DNA of 64,000 nt. Origin: Sphingobium indicum BiD32. Its GTDB lineage: Bacteria; Pseudomonadota; Alphaproteobacteria; Sphingomonadales; Sphingomonadaceae. Each line of letters opens with the position of its first letter. The stretch's first letter is position 1. The notes under the pieces are model-generated. The model saw only the letters and a list, made by a program, of their open reading frames with translations, ran no database searches and had not been told where the DNA came from. The stretch is taken from the NCBI RefSeq assembly GCF_000382885.1, contig NZ_CAVK010000072.1:1-64000 (forward strand), written 5' to 3'. Below, in pieces: positions 1 to 7,369 of the stretch. The translations under genes and the position numbers were made by a program.

Positions 1-119
1 CTTCGGGCCGACTGGGCCAGATTGAGGATGTCGCCGCCCTGAAGCTTCATTTCCTTGCGCAGTTGCGCCGGAATCTGGATCCGGCCATCAGCAGTGATTT
101 TGACGCTATGAATGGTCAT
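1..119 (-). CDS. AbrB/MazE-type antitoxin-like protein, N-terminal part (cut by window edge)
   Basis: The 39 visible N-terminal codons start at an ATG read leftward from 119. They follow the swapped-hairpin AbrB/MazE pattern: short strands around GRIQIPAQLRKEM, then a GGDIL turn. Proteins of this fold bind their own promoter and often neutralise a PIN or MazF toxin. The gene points away from the vapB-like gene at 365, whose N-terminus resembles it (GR-x-x-(I/L)P, then a GG turn), so the two may be paralogues. The C-terminus and any partner toxin lie outside the window. Confidence 0.7.
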   Translation of the reverse strand, partial: MTIHSVKITADGRIQIPAQLRKEMKLQGGDILNLAQSAR

Positions 120-217
120 CGGCGGTTTCTCTCTTGGATGCGGACATGAGGCATCTACGGCGAAATCTAATATAATGTCGCTATCGGTGCTATCCACCAT
201 AGATTGAAGTCCCCCCA

Positions 218-251
218 TTTATGTCCGAGAATCATGTTTATCGGACATAAA
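218..251. promoter_or_regulatory. Perfect 11-bp inverted repeat between divergent antitoxin genes
   Basis: TTTATGTCCGA (218-228) and TCGGACATAAA (241-251) are perfect inverted copies separated by 12 nt. A looser half-site (GCGGACATGA) occurs near 139-148. The repeat lies in the spacer between two divergent AbrB-type genes, where autoregulatory operators are expected. Operator function is inference. Confidence 0.45.
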
Positions 252-364
252 GCCATCCATCATTCCTCGCTGGACGGCGAATGTCATTAGAACACTCAAT
301 GGTCATTTGATGTTAGAGCTGGTAGTAGAATCGTCATATGCCACTCGTGAGGACGCAGGCCATC

Positions 365-610
365 ATGACGCTCCAGATAACCATAACGCCCAATGGACGG
401 ATGAGCCTTCCTATCGAAATCCGTAGGCGCCTCGGACTTGAAAAAGGCGGTGCGGTGCTGGTCGAAGAAACGGCTGAAGGTGTCGTCCTGCGGACAGTCG
501 CCCAAGCTGTTGCTCGGGCGCAAGCGCTAAGCAAGGCGCTCACGGAGGGCAAGGACGGCACCTCCGTCGACGATTTCCTGAAAGAGCGGAAGAGCGAATG
601 GCAGGAGTAG
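365..610 (+). CDS. vapB: VapB-type antitoxin (AbrB/MazE fold)
   Basis: This is an 81-residue protein from the ATG at 365; an in-frame ATG at 338 would add nine residues unlike the family. The N-terminal 45 residues have the AbrB fold signature (GRMSLPIEIRRRLGL, then a GG turn). The acidic C-terminal tail would thread into the toxin. It overlaps the downstream PIN toxin by 13 nt, the normal antitoxin-first arrangement. VapB would neutralise VapC and, with it, repress the operon. The family call is secure from fold pattern and context; the exact VapBC subfamily is not determined. Confidence 0.8.
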   Translation: MTLQITITPNGRMSLPIEIRRRLGLEKGGAVLVEETAEGVVLRTVAQAVARAQALSKALTEGKDGTSVDDFLKERKSEWQE

Positions 611-987
611 TCCTCGACGCCTCGGCCATATTGACGCTGCTGAAAGGCGAACCTGGGGCCGAAAAGGTCGCGGGCGTCCTTGATGAGTCGATAGTCAGCG
701 CGGTCAACTACGCGGAGGTCGTGTCGCATTATGCAAAAACCGGCTCACCCCGCGAGCTTATCGATGAAATGCTCGGTGCATTGCCGATCACTGTCGTTCC
801 GGTCGATACGGAACTTAGCGCGCAAGCCGGAATGCTCCGGCCGCTCACGATCAAGGCCGGGCTTTCGCTCGGCGACCGCTTCTGCCTCGCCCTTGCAATC
901 CGGGATGACCTGCCGGCATGGACCGCCGACAAGGACTGGAAGACCATCGAACACACAATCGGCGCCACGGTAGTGGTGATCCGGTGA
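598..987 (+). CDS. vapC: VapC-type PIN-domain ribonuclease toxin
   Basis: The 129-residue product is a typical PIN domain. The acidic metal-binding residues are visible: D7 in VVLDAS, E40 in NYAEVV, D93 in LSLGDRFC, and D111/D113 in WTADKDW. PIN toxins cleave structured RNAs such as tRNA or the sarcin-ricin loop in a Mg-dependent way; the target here is unknown. The start at 598 overlaps vapB and the stop overlaps the GTG start of the nuclease gene at 984 (GTGA), so three genes are likely translated from one message. Confidence 0.85.
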   Translation: MAGVVLDASAILTLLKGEPGAEKVAGVLDESIVSAVNYAEVVSHYAKTGSPRELIDEMLGALPITVVPVDTELSAQAGMLRPLTIKAGLSLGDRFCLALAIRDDLPAWTADKDWKTIEHTIGATVVVIR

Positions 988-1844
988 CGAACGGCGTGCG
1001 ACCAATCGACATGATCCTGCTCGACGACATTTTCGAGATGGGCAGCGGCTATGTCCTCGACTTCTCCGATCGGACGATGAGCCAGTTCTTTGCGCAAGAA
1101 CTGAACCTCGACATCGACGATCCGAAATATGCGCGGAACGGAACCTCCAAGGCGAAGCGGCTGCGGGCCTTCCTGACGATTGTCGATCCCGCAACCGCCG
1201 TGCGGACGCTGCGCGCGCTTTGGGAGTATCGCCAGGCCATCTACGCACGGCGCGGCAGGGCGGAAGCTGTGGCCAATGCCGAGGGTCGCTTTCTCGAACT
1301 GATCGCGCGGCTCGAGGGTGGGCCGGCGGCGCCGGCAGCCACTCCGCCGCCCGCCTTCCGGAGGACGCAAATCGCAGAGGCGCGGAAGGCTCTCCTTGCT
1401 CTCTGGGACCTTCCACCCCAGCAGCGCGGCTTCGCATTCGAGCGCTTCCTGCGGGACACCTTCGACCTCTTCGGACTGAAGCCGCGGGACAGCTTTCGTC
1501 TCCGGGGAGAGCAAATCGACGGCAGCTTCGATCTGGCCGGCCACACCTATTTGCTCGAAGCCAAATGGGAGGCGAAGCCCACCCCGGCCGCCGATCTTCA
1601 TGTGTTCGAAGGCAAGCTCGGCGAGAAGGCGGCGTGGTCGCGCGGACTGTTCGTCAGCTATATCGGCTTCAGCGAAGACGGCCTGCACGCCTTTGGCCGC
1701 GGCAAGCGGATCATCTGCATGAGCGGCGAGGATTTCGACGAAATGTTCGCGCAGGAGCTACCGATCGACGAGGTCATCGCCCGCAAGGCGCGACGTTTCG
1801 CTGAGACAGGCAATCCCTATAGCCGCGTGCGCGAACTATTTTAG
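984..1844 (+). CDS. PD-(D/E)XK restriction-endonuclease-like protein coupled to vapBC
   Basis: This is a 286-residue protein from a GTG at 984 that overlaps the vapC stop by 4 nt; an ATG at 1011 is the alternative. The C-terminal half carries a PD-(D/E)XK-like core: GEQIDGSFDL near residues 175-185, then YLLEAKWEAK near 189-198, i.e. D-x(n)-E-x-K. A later helix includes GEKAAWSRGLF. This matches Mrr-like or related endonuclease folds. The N-terminal half (about residues 1-120) is not recognised and could bind DNA or a partner. Tight coupling to vapBC is unusual. Whether it is a defence nuclease, a third TA component or an independent gene is unknown. Confidence 0.65.
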   Translation: MTNGVRPIDMILLDDIFEMGSGYVLDFSDRTMSQFFAQELNLDIDDPKYARNGTSKAKRLRAFLTIVDPATAVRTLRALWEYRQAIYARRGRAEAVANAEGRFLELIARLEGGPAAPAATPPPAFRRTQIAEARKALLALWDLPPQQRGFAFERFLRDTFDLFGLKPRDSFRLRGEQIDGSFDLAGHTYLLEAKWEAKPTPAADLHVFEGKLGEKAAWSRGLFVSYIGFSEDGLHAFGRGKRIICMSGEDFDEMFAQELPIDEVIARKARRFAETGNPYSRVRELF

Positions 1845-1976
1845 GACATCGGCGGGGAATACGAAGAGGAAGGAGCCACACGGATCCCCGTTGTGGACGA
1901 ATTTGCAAAGACAGCTGTGCACGCCGAGCGAGGAAGCAACGGTCGCGCGGGTCCGTGACGACATCCTCGAAGTCAA

Positions 1977-2011
1977 TCATTGAGGGAAGCCGGGCGTCAC
2001 CCCCTCAATGA
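1977..2011. repeat. Inverted repeat downstream of the nuclease gene
   Basis: TCATTGAGGG (1977-1986) and CCCTCAATGA (2002-2011) are perfect inverted copies around a 15-nt loop. The repeat lies 130 nt past the nuclease stop. It could form a hairpin, but no T-run follows, so intrinsic termination is uncertain. Confidence 0.45.
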
Positions 2012-2027
2012 CTCTATCTAGCAGGGG

Positions 2028-2062
2028 ACAGCCATTTAACAGTAGTAATGTTAAATGGCTGT
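2028..2062. repeat. AT-rich perfect 13-bp inverted repeat
   Basis: ACAGCCATTTAAC (2028-2040) and GTTAAATGGCTGT (2050-2062) are perfect inverted copies around 9 nt. It lies 16 nt after the previous inverted repeat and is AT-rich relative to its surroundings. It may be an end or recombination site of an older element, or an operator; nothing nearby decides. The rest of 1845-2226 shows no convincing gene. Confidence 0.5.
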
Positions 2063-2226
2063 TGTGATGTTAGACGATCGACCCGAGATCGGATTAGACA
2101 CTCTTGGCGAGGCGGCTGTGGCCTAACGATCTCGAACGCGTGCTGGAAGTCCCGCTGCGTTTCAAAGCCGATAGCCGGGATCCGGTGGACGAACTGGTTG
2201 GCAGTACAAGGCGCCACGCTGCCGTT

Positions 2227-2234
2227 TTAGACCC
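2227..2234. repeat. 8-bp target-site duplication, left copy
   Basis: TTAGACCC abuts the left end of the IS256-type element and is repeated exactly at 3557-3564 on its right side. An 8-bp duplication is normal for IS256 transposition and shows insertion in place, without later rearrangement at the ends. Confidence 0.9.
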
Positions 2235-2266
2235 GGGAGTGTCAGGATTTCCGTGTGCGGCGAGGC
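2235..2266 (+). repeat. IS256-type left terminal inverted repeat
   Basis: This 32-bp end begins GGGAGTGTCAGG and is identical to the reverse complement of 3525-3556. It would be bound by the transposase and cleaved at 2234/2235. Confidence 0.92.
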
Positions 2267-2291
2267 ATAATGGGCAACAAGGAGACCCAAT

Positions 2292-3515
2292 ATGTCACGA
2301 CGGAAAGAACCCTCGATACCGAACGAGATTCTCGATCAGCTGTTGGCCGGCACTGACGCGGCGGCAGCGCTCAGCCAGGGCGGCCTGCTCGATTCACTGA
2401 AGAAGGCTTTTGCCGAACGGGCCCTCAACGCGGAGATGGATCATCATCTCGGGCATGATGACCAGGTGGGCAACAACCGCAATGGCTATGGTCGCAAGAC
2501 GGTGACGACCGACAGTGGGCGGATCGAGGTCGAGGTGCCGCGCGATCGGGCCGGCAGTTTCGATCCGCAGTTGATCGCCAAGTATCAGCGTCGCTTCCCC
2601 GGTTTCGACGACAAGATCATCTCCATGTACGCGCGGGGCATGAGCACGCGGGAGATCACCGGACATTTGCGCGATCTGTATGGGATCGAGGCCTCGCCCG
2701 ATCTGATCAGCACGATCACCGACGCGGTGCTGGAGGAAGTCGCAGCCTGGCAGCAGCGGCCCCTGGATCCTGCCTATCCGCTGGTTTTCTTCGATGCGAT
2801 CCGGGTCAAAATCAGGGACGAAGGCATGGTCCGCAACAAGGCGATCCATATTGCCCTGGGCGTTATGGCCGACGGCACCAAGGTCGTCCTGGGGCTGTGG
2901 CTGGAGCAGAATGAAGGCGCCAAATTCTGGCTGCGCGTCATGAACGAACTGCGCAACCGTGGCGTCGAGGACATCATGCTGGCCGTCGTTGATGGGCTCA
3001 AGGGCTTCCCCGATGCCATCACCGCCGTATTTCCCGAAGCGATGGTTCAGACCTGCATCGTCCACTTGCTGCGAAACTCGATGGATTTCGTGGCGTGGAA
3101 GGATCGCAAGGCGCTCGGAATGGCCCTGAAAGCCATCTACCGTGCCGTCGATGCCGCCGCCGCCCAGGAGGCGCTGACGGCATTCGAGGCCGGCTTCTGG
3201 GGCCAGCGCTATCCCGCTATCGGCCAGAGCTGGCGTCGGGCCTGGACCGAGGTCATCCCATTTTTCGCCTTTCCCGACGAAGTCAGGCGGATCGTCTATA
3301 CGACGAATTCCATAGAAGCCCTCAATTCCAAGCTGCGCCGGGCGGTCCGCGCCAGAGGGCATTTCCCCAATGATGAGGCAGCCACCAAGCTGCTTTATCT
3401 GATCTTGAACAGATCGGAAAAAGAGTGGAAAATGCCGCCCCGTGAGTGGAACATGGCAAAGGCACAATTTGCCGTGCTCTTCGGCGAACGTTTCATCAGA
3501 GCCATGACGGCCTGA
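2292..3515 (+). CDS. IS256-family (mutator-type) transposase
   Basis: This is a 407-residue DDE transposase, the usual length for the family. The ATG at 2292 is preceded by GGAG at 2281. Family features include the N-terminal GNNRNGYGRKTV segment, VFFDAIRVKIR near residue 163 (first catalytic Asp), VVDGLKGFPDAI near 233 (second Asp) and TTNSIEALNSKLRR near 340 (third acidic residue, Glu). The frame is open throughout. It moves the element by a copy-out mechanism through a circular intermediate, as known for IS256. Confidence 0.95.
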   Translation: MSRRKEPSIPNEILDQLLAGTDAAAALSQGGLLDSLKKAFAERALNAEMDHHLGHDDQVGNNRNGYGRKTVTTDSGRIEVEVPRDRAGSFDPQLIAKYQRRFPGFDDKIISMYARGMSTREITGHLRDLYGIEASPDLISTITDAVLEEVAAWQQRPLDPAYPLVFFDAIRVKIRDEGMVRNKAIHIALGVMADGTKVVLGLWLEQNEGAKFWLRVMNELRNRGVEDIMLAVVDGLKGFPDAITAVFPEAMVQTCIVHLLRNSMDFVAWKDRKALGMALKAIYRAVDAAAAQEALTAFEAGFWGQRYPAIGQSWRRAWTEVIPFFAFPDEVRRIVYTTNSIEALNSKLRRAVRARGHFPNDEAATKLLYLILNRSEKEWKMPPREWNMAKAQFAVLFGERFIRAMTA

Positions 3516-3524
3516 TGGTCAACC

Positions 3525-3556
3525 GCCTCGCCGCACACGGAAATCCTGACACTCCC
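3525..3556 (-). repeat. IS256-type right terminal inverted repeat
   Basis: The 32-bp right end is a perfect inverted match to 2235-2266. It starts ten bases after the transposase stop and is followed directly by the target duplication at 3557. Confidence 0.92.
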
Positions 3557-5221
3557 TTAGACCCCGATCGCCGCCAGTGCTTCATGACGACTTCCAAAGA
3601 TCTTTCCCTTTCCGAGCGCTGCCGTGACACCGTGGCGATCCAAATCAGCATGGAGTGAGGGGCTTACGCGAGCGAAGAATATCCCTATCTCCTGGCGATG
3701 CAGTTCCTCCAACAGGCTCAGGACCACGCGCGCGGCCGTGTAATCGATGTTGGTGATCGCATCGGCCTCGATGACCAGCCAGCGCACCCGATCGGGAGCA
3801 CTGTTCACCAACGATAGGATCTCGTCAGCGAAGCGAGAGGCGTTTGCATAGAATAGAACCGCACCGAATCTATAAAAGATGAGGCCAGGCGCGGACTCGT
3901 GCCCTGGCGTCACCGGCGTCGCAATCCAACCGTGCTCCGCTTGCCATTGCAGGACCGCGGTGTTTGGTCGATAGCTCTGCCGCACATGCCTGAGCAGCGA
4001 TAGGGTGATGGCTAACAGGACGCCCTGCTCGACGCCAATGATCGCGACCGCACAAGCGGTTGTGACGGCCAATTTGAATTCGCCGGGGCTTTCGCCTCTC
4101 ATCGCGCGCAGTGTGCCAAGATCAATCATGCCGATGGCAATTGTGAAGATCACGGCGGCCAGCATGCATCGCGGCAGGAACTGGAGAGGCGCTGTGAGAA
4201 GGAGCAGGACAATGAACACACAGCCTGCGAACGCGATCTGGGCTAGTTGGCTGCGCGCACCGGCACGTTCTGCCATCGCCGTCTGCGTAGGGCTTCCGTT
4301 CACGACGAATGCCCCTGAGAGCGCTGCCGCGCCATTCGCGATGGCGAGACCCAGAATATCGTCATCCTCAACAAGGTGTTCGTTGTAACGCGCCGCGATC
4401 GCGCGCGCCGTCGCTGCGCTTTGGGCGATAATCACCACGAAGCACGAAGCGGCGACCGGCAACAGTTGAAGCACTTCATCCCAATTCGGGAGTGATAGAC
4501 CAAACGGTGGCAATCCGCCTGCAACCGGACCAATCGTCGCGACGCCGAACGCAGCGAAGTTCCACGCCCAACTGGCGCCGGCCGTCGCAATGACCAGTCC
4601 GAGAGCAATCGGCGCATTCGGGGCAAGCCGCTTGCCGCCAAGCAGCGCCAACACCAGAAGCAGCGAAAGCCCAAGCGTAGCGGGGCTCAGGTGAGAAATG
4701 CCATTTACCAATTGCCACAACTGCGAAACGGCTCCGTGACCGCTGGCCGCGATCCCCAGCATGTCACCCAACATCGCAATTGCCACCTGGATTCCAACAC
4801 CCGTGAGGAACCCGACCAGCACGGTGCGCGACAAGAAATCGGCGAGGAAGCCGAGTTTGAAAAGCCGCGCCACGATCAGCATTACGGCCGTCAGCAGCGC
4901 CGTCATTGCCGCAAGCGATGCATAATGAGCACTGCCCGGCGTCGCCATGTGACTGAGCGAGCCTGCCAGAATGGCCGCCGTGCCCGAGTCCGCAGCCACC
5001 ACAAGGTGCCGCGAGGAGCCGACCAGCGCGAAACCGAGGGGTGCCAGCAGAGCGGTGTAAAGCCCCGCGACGAGAGGCATGCCGGCGATGTGGGCGTACC
5101 CCAACAATTGCGGTACGTTCATTGACGCGAGGTTGATACCGGCGACCAGATCACGCCGCGCGCCTTCTACACCTCCTACCGGGTAGGCAGCCCCAAATAG
5201 TCTCCATCTTGGCAATTTCAT
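3557..5221 (-). CDS. SulP-family anion transporter with STAS domain
   Basis: This 554-residue inner-membrane protein has 10 or more hydrophobic segments spread over residues 20-420 and a cytoplasmic STAS domain at about 435-550. SulP hallmarks include the early GINLASMNVPQLLGYAHIAG segment and NGSPTQTAMAERAGARSQ. The family carries sulfate, bicarbonate or other anions; the substrate is not decided by sequence. The ATG at 5221 is chosen because GGGGGTGG precedes it; a TTG at 5242 is the upstream alternative. The IS256 element lies immediately after the gene, and the TAA at 3557-3559 is inside the target duplication, so the reading frame is undamaged. A nearby sulfur-handling module makes a sulfur-related substrate plausible. 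Confidence 0.88.
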   Translation of the reverse strand: MKLPRWRLFGAAYPVGGVEGARRDLVAGINLASMNVPQLLGYAHIAGMPLVAGLYTALLAPLGFALVGSSRHLVVAADSGTAAILAGSLSHMATPGSAHYASLAAMTALLTAVMLIVARLFKLGFLADFLSRTVLVGFLTGVGIQVAIAMLGDMLGIAASGHGAVSQLWQLVNGISHLSPATLGLSLLLVLALLGGKRLAPNAPIALGLVIATAGASWAWNFAAFGVATIGPVAGGLPPFGLSLPNWDEVLQLLPVAASCFVVIIAQSAATARAIAARYNEHLVEDDDILGLAIANGAAALSGAFVVNGSPTQTAMAERAGARSQLAQIAFAGCVFIVLLLLTAPLQFLPRCMLAAVIFTIAIGMIDLGTLRAMRGESPGEFKLAVTTACAVAIIGVEQGVLLAITLSLLRHVRQSYRPNTAVLQWQAEHGWIATPVTPGHESAPGLIFYRFGAVLFYANASRFADEILSLVNSAPDRVRWLVIEADAITNIDYTAARVVLSLLEELHRQEIGIFFARVSPSLHADLDRHGVTAALGKGKIFGSRHEALAAIGV

Positions 5222-5339
5222 CCAACCACCACCCCCGGCCAAGAGATGTATCTATCACATGCCACCGCTCGAAAGACGGTTTGCGGTTGACGCCGGAACA
5301 GCCTGCGCCGGGCCCGAAACACAGGAGCGGGAACGATCG

Positions 5340-5480
5340 TTCCCCAGCCCCCATTTCGCCACCGTCTTCGGGTCGACACCATGGTGATTGGCCAGAACCC
5401 GCAGACTGTCCTGGCTATGCTGAATTGCCTGATGGACCGCCTCGGTCGTGCGAGCGCTTCGGTGAAGAACTTGGCCCAAA
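5340..5480 (-). pseudogene. IS481-type transposase N-terminal fragment
   Basis: Read leftward from about 5480, the frame encodes GQVLHRSARTTEAVHQAIQ, then SLRVLANHHGVDPKTVAKW. This closely follows the N-terminal helix-turn-helix of IS481-family transposases (usually GQVLHGSATTTEAVRRAIQ and LAKRYGINPKTVAKW, from memory). The similarity ends after about 47 residues; the catalytic DDE domain and IS ends are not seen. It lies in the 342-bp gap between sulP and blh and is a relic of an older insertion. Confidence 0.7.
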
Positions 5481-5563
5481 ATGGATCCTTCCGTCCGTTG
5501 CCTGGGATGCACCCCGATATGCCGGATGTTGCCTCTCCGCCACCGACCAACTGTGCCCTGCTG

Positions 5564-6439
5564 TTACCCTTGGCTCTTAATCTTAACCGGTATTTTGAGA
5601 TAGTGGACGCCGTTCGCTTCCGCTGCCGGCAAGTGCCCAGCGCGAATGTTAACCTGAATCGAGGGAAGCAGCAGCTTTGGGACGGCAAGCGTGGCATCGC
5701 GGGCCTCCCGCATCGCCACAAACGCATCCTCGGTCACGCCGTCATGGACGTGCACATTGGCTTGCCGCTGCTCGCTTACAGTCGTTTCCCACCGATACTC
5801 CTCACGGCCTGGCGCCTTGTAGTCATGGCACATCAGCAGCCGTGTATTCGCCGGGAGATCCAGGATCCGCCGAATCGAATGATAGAGTGTCCGCGCGTCG
5901 CCTCCGGGAAAATCAGCCCGAGCCGTACCGTAGTCCGGCATGAAGAGCGTGTCGCCGACGAAGACCGCATCGCCGATCCGATAGGCCACGTCCGCCGGTG
6001 TGTGTCCGGGCACATGCATGACCTCGATCTCAAGGTCTCCGAGAGTGCACCGCTCGCCATCGCCAAGCAGGTGATCGAAATCGGAGCCGTCGGTCTTCAA
6101 GTCCTCGAAAGCAAAAACGGGACGAAAGATTCTCTGCACATCCCGGATATGCTCACCGATGCCGATCACCGCGCCCGTCTTTGCCTTGATGTAGGGCGCT
6201 GCAGACAGGTGATCGGCATGCGCATGGGTTTCGAGCACCATCACGATGACCAACCCCTGCTCCTCCGCGCACCGGAGAATGCGCTCGACCGAGCGAGTGT
6301 CCACCTCACCATTTGACAAGTTGAAGTCGAGCACCGGGTCGATGACCGCAGCCCGGCGACTCTCGGGATCACCGAGCAGGTAGCTCACCGTGTTGGTCGG
6401 TTCGTCAAAGAATGCCTCAATGATCGGCTTGCTGGACAT
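5564..6439 (-). CDS. blh: Blh/ETHE1-like MBL-fold metallohydrolase (probable persulfide dioxygenase)
   Basis: This 291-residue metallo-beta-lactamase-fold protein starts at the ATG at 6439, behind a strong GGGAGGTGG. The metal motif THAHADH gives H72, H74, D76 and H77; further ligands are in HVPGHTPADVAY and the C-terminal CHDY. Proteins of this type (ETHE1, Blh) oxidise glutathione persulfide to sulfite using a mononuclear iron site. The gene is divergent from a BigR-like repressor across a shared spacer, as in known bigR-blh loci. A rhodanese and a TauE/SafE exporter follow on the other strand, completing a sulfide-detoxification set. Dioxygenase rather than hydrolase activity is inferred. 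Confidence 0.85.
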   Translation of the reverse strand: MSSKPIIEAFFDEPTNTVSYLLGDPESRRAAVIDPVLDFNLSNGEVDTRSVERILRCAEEQGLVIVMVLETHAHADHLSAAPYIKAKTGAVIGIGEHIRDVQRIFRPVFAFEDLKTDGSDFDHLLGDGERCTLGDLEIEVMHVPGHTPADVAYRIGDAVFVGDTLFMPDYGTARADFPGGDARTLYHSIRRILDLPANTRLLMCHDYKAPGREEYRWETTVSEQRQANVHVHDGVTEDAFVAMREARDATLAVPKLLLPSIQVNIRAGHLPAAEANGVHYLKIPVKIKSQG

Positions 6440-6457
6440 CGCGCCACCTCCCGTGTC

Positions 6458-6494
6458 TTGACACATATATTGTTGATTACTAATTTAGCAATAT
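6458..6494 (+). promoter_or_regulatory. Divergent promoter with candidate BigR operator
   Basis: For the rightward bigR operon there is TTGACA (6458-6463), a 17-nt spacer and TAATTT (6481-6486). On the other strand TTGCTA (6490-6485) and TATATG, 16 nt further, could serve blh. The arms ATATTG (6467-6472) and CAATAT (6489-6494) form an AT-rich inverted repeat over both promoters, where a BigR-like repressor would block transcription until persulfides are present. Box calls are direct; function is inferred. Confidence 0.6.
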
Positions 6495-6512
6495 CGCATA
6501 TTAGAGGCGAAC

Positions 6513-6827
6513 ATGCTCAAACAGCCGATGGATCTCGCCACCTTCGAAGCAAAGGCCAGCCAGGTCGCAAGCCTGCTCAAGGCCATAGGCAATACCCGTC
6601 GCCTGATGGTGCTCTGCAAACTCGTCGAACATGGCGAGATGACTGTCACCCAACTCGTGGCGGAATCCGGACTATCGCAATCCGCCCTTTCCCAGCATCT
6701 CGCTAAAATGCGTGGCGAAGCCATCGTCACCACACGCCGCGAGAGCCAGACGATCTGGTATCGCATCGCGGATCCGAAGACGGGCGACCTCCTCGCCACA
6801 CTCTACAACCTATATTGCATGGAGTGA
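6513..6827 (+). CDS. bigR: BigR-like ArsR-family persulfide-sensing repressor
   Basis: This is a 104-residue winged-helix ArsR/SmtB protein; the recognition helix region is TQLVAESGLSQSALSQHLAK. It has two cysteines, C35 in MVLCKL and C102 near the C-terminus. The 67-residue spacing closely matches the pair that forms a disulfide or tetrasulfide in BigR/SqrR sensors, and typical metal-site motifs are absent. It is the first gene of a rightward operon with a rhodanese and a TauE/SafE exporter, and is divergent from blh, so it likely represses both units. It could respond to another thiol oxidant. Confidence 0.85.
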   Translation: MLKQPMDLATFEAKASQVASLLKAIGNTRRLMVLCKLVEHGEMTVTQLVAESGLSQSALSQHLAKMRGEAIVTTRRESQTIWYRIADPKTGDLLATLYNLYCME

Positions 6828-6831
6828 CATG

Positions 6832-7353
6832 ATGCCGATTGCGACCATCACCCCGATTGACGCCAAGCGGGCGATTTCTGCAGGCGCGACCCTGGTCGAC
6901 ATCCGCGATCCTGACGAACATGCTCGCGAGCGGATTCCCGGCGCGGTAAACATCCCGCTCGCCAGAGTGGGCGACGTATCAACCGCCGCCGGGCCAATTA
7001 TCTTCCATTGCAAATCCGGCATGCGTACCGGTACCGCTGCTCAAGCGCTTGCCGACGCGGCACACGGACGCCCTTGCTATATTCTCGAAGGAGGAATGGA
7101 TGCATGGAAAAAGGCTGGCGCGGCCACCCAGATCGATCATAAACAGCCGATTACGGTGATGCGCCAAGTCCAACTTGTCACCGGCAGCCTGGTGTTGCTG
7201 GGCACTGTCCTTTCGCTAACCGTCGCCCCCGCCTTCATGGCCCTCCCCGCCTTCATTGGCGCAGGCCTGATGTTTGCCGGCGCAACGGGCTGGTGCGGCA
7301 TGGCGACCCTGCTCAGCACATTGCCCAGGAACCGCCGCGCGCCAATGGCCTGA
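6832..7353 (+). CDS. Rhodanese-DUF2892 fusion (sulfurtransferase with membrane anchor)
   Basis: The 173-residue product has a rhodanese domain (residues 1-105) with the active loop CKSGMRT (C60), followed by a DUF2892 segment (about 115-165) containing two hydrophobic helices. GGAG lies just before the bigR stop, and ATGs at 6829 and 6832 are both possible starts. Rhodaneses move sulfane sulfur between thiols, supplying or consuming persulfide for the Blh-type enzyme. The membrane part would place the activity at the inner membrane next to the exporter encoded downstream. It is co-directional with bigR, 4 nt away. Confidence 0.88.
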   Translation: MPIATITPIDAKRAISAGATLVDIRDPDEHARERIPGAVNIPLARVGDVSTAAGPIIFHCKSGMRTGTAAQALADAAHGRPCYILEGGMDAWKKAGAATQIDHKQPITVMRQVQLVTGSLVLLGTVLSLTVAPAFMALPAFIGAGLMFAGATGWCGMATLLSTLPRNRRAPMA

Positions 7354-7369
7354 ACCGGCCGTGCCCGCC

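Larger units (their letters stand above)
2235..3556 (+). mobile_element. Complete IS256-family insertion sequence
   Basis: This 1322-bp element is bounded by perfect 32-bp inverted repeats. The left end (2235-2266) begins GGGAGTGTCAGGATTTCC and the right end (3525-3556) is its exact complement. It carries one transposase gene and is flanked by the 8-bp direct repeat TTAGACCC (2227-2234 and 3557-3564). The duplication holds the last base pairs of the sulP gene, whose stop codon is retained. Perfect ends, an intact transposase and a perfect duplication point to a recent, probably still mobile insertion. Confidence 0.95.

Noticed and set aside
2394-3467. 357-codon minus-strand frame inside the IS256 element
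   Set aside because: Shadow of the transposase frame; no independent features.
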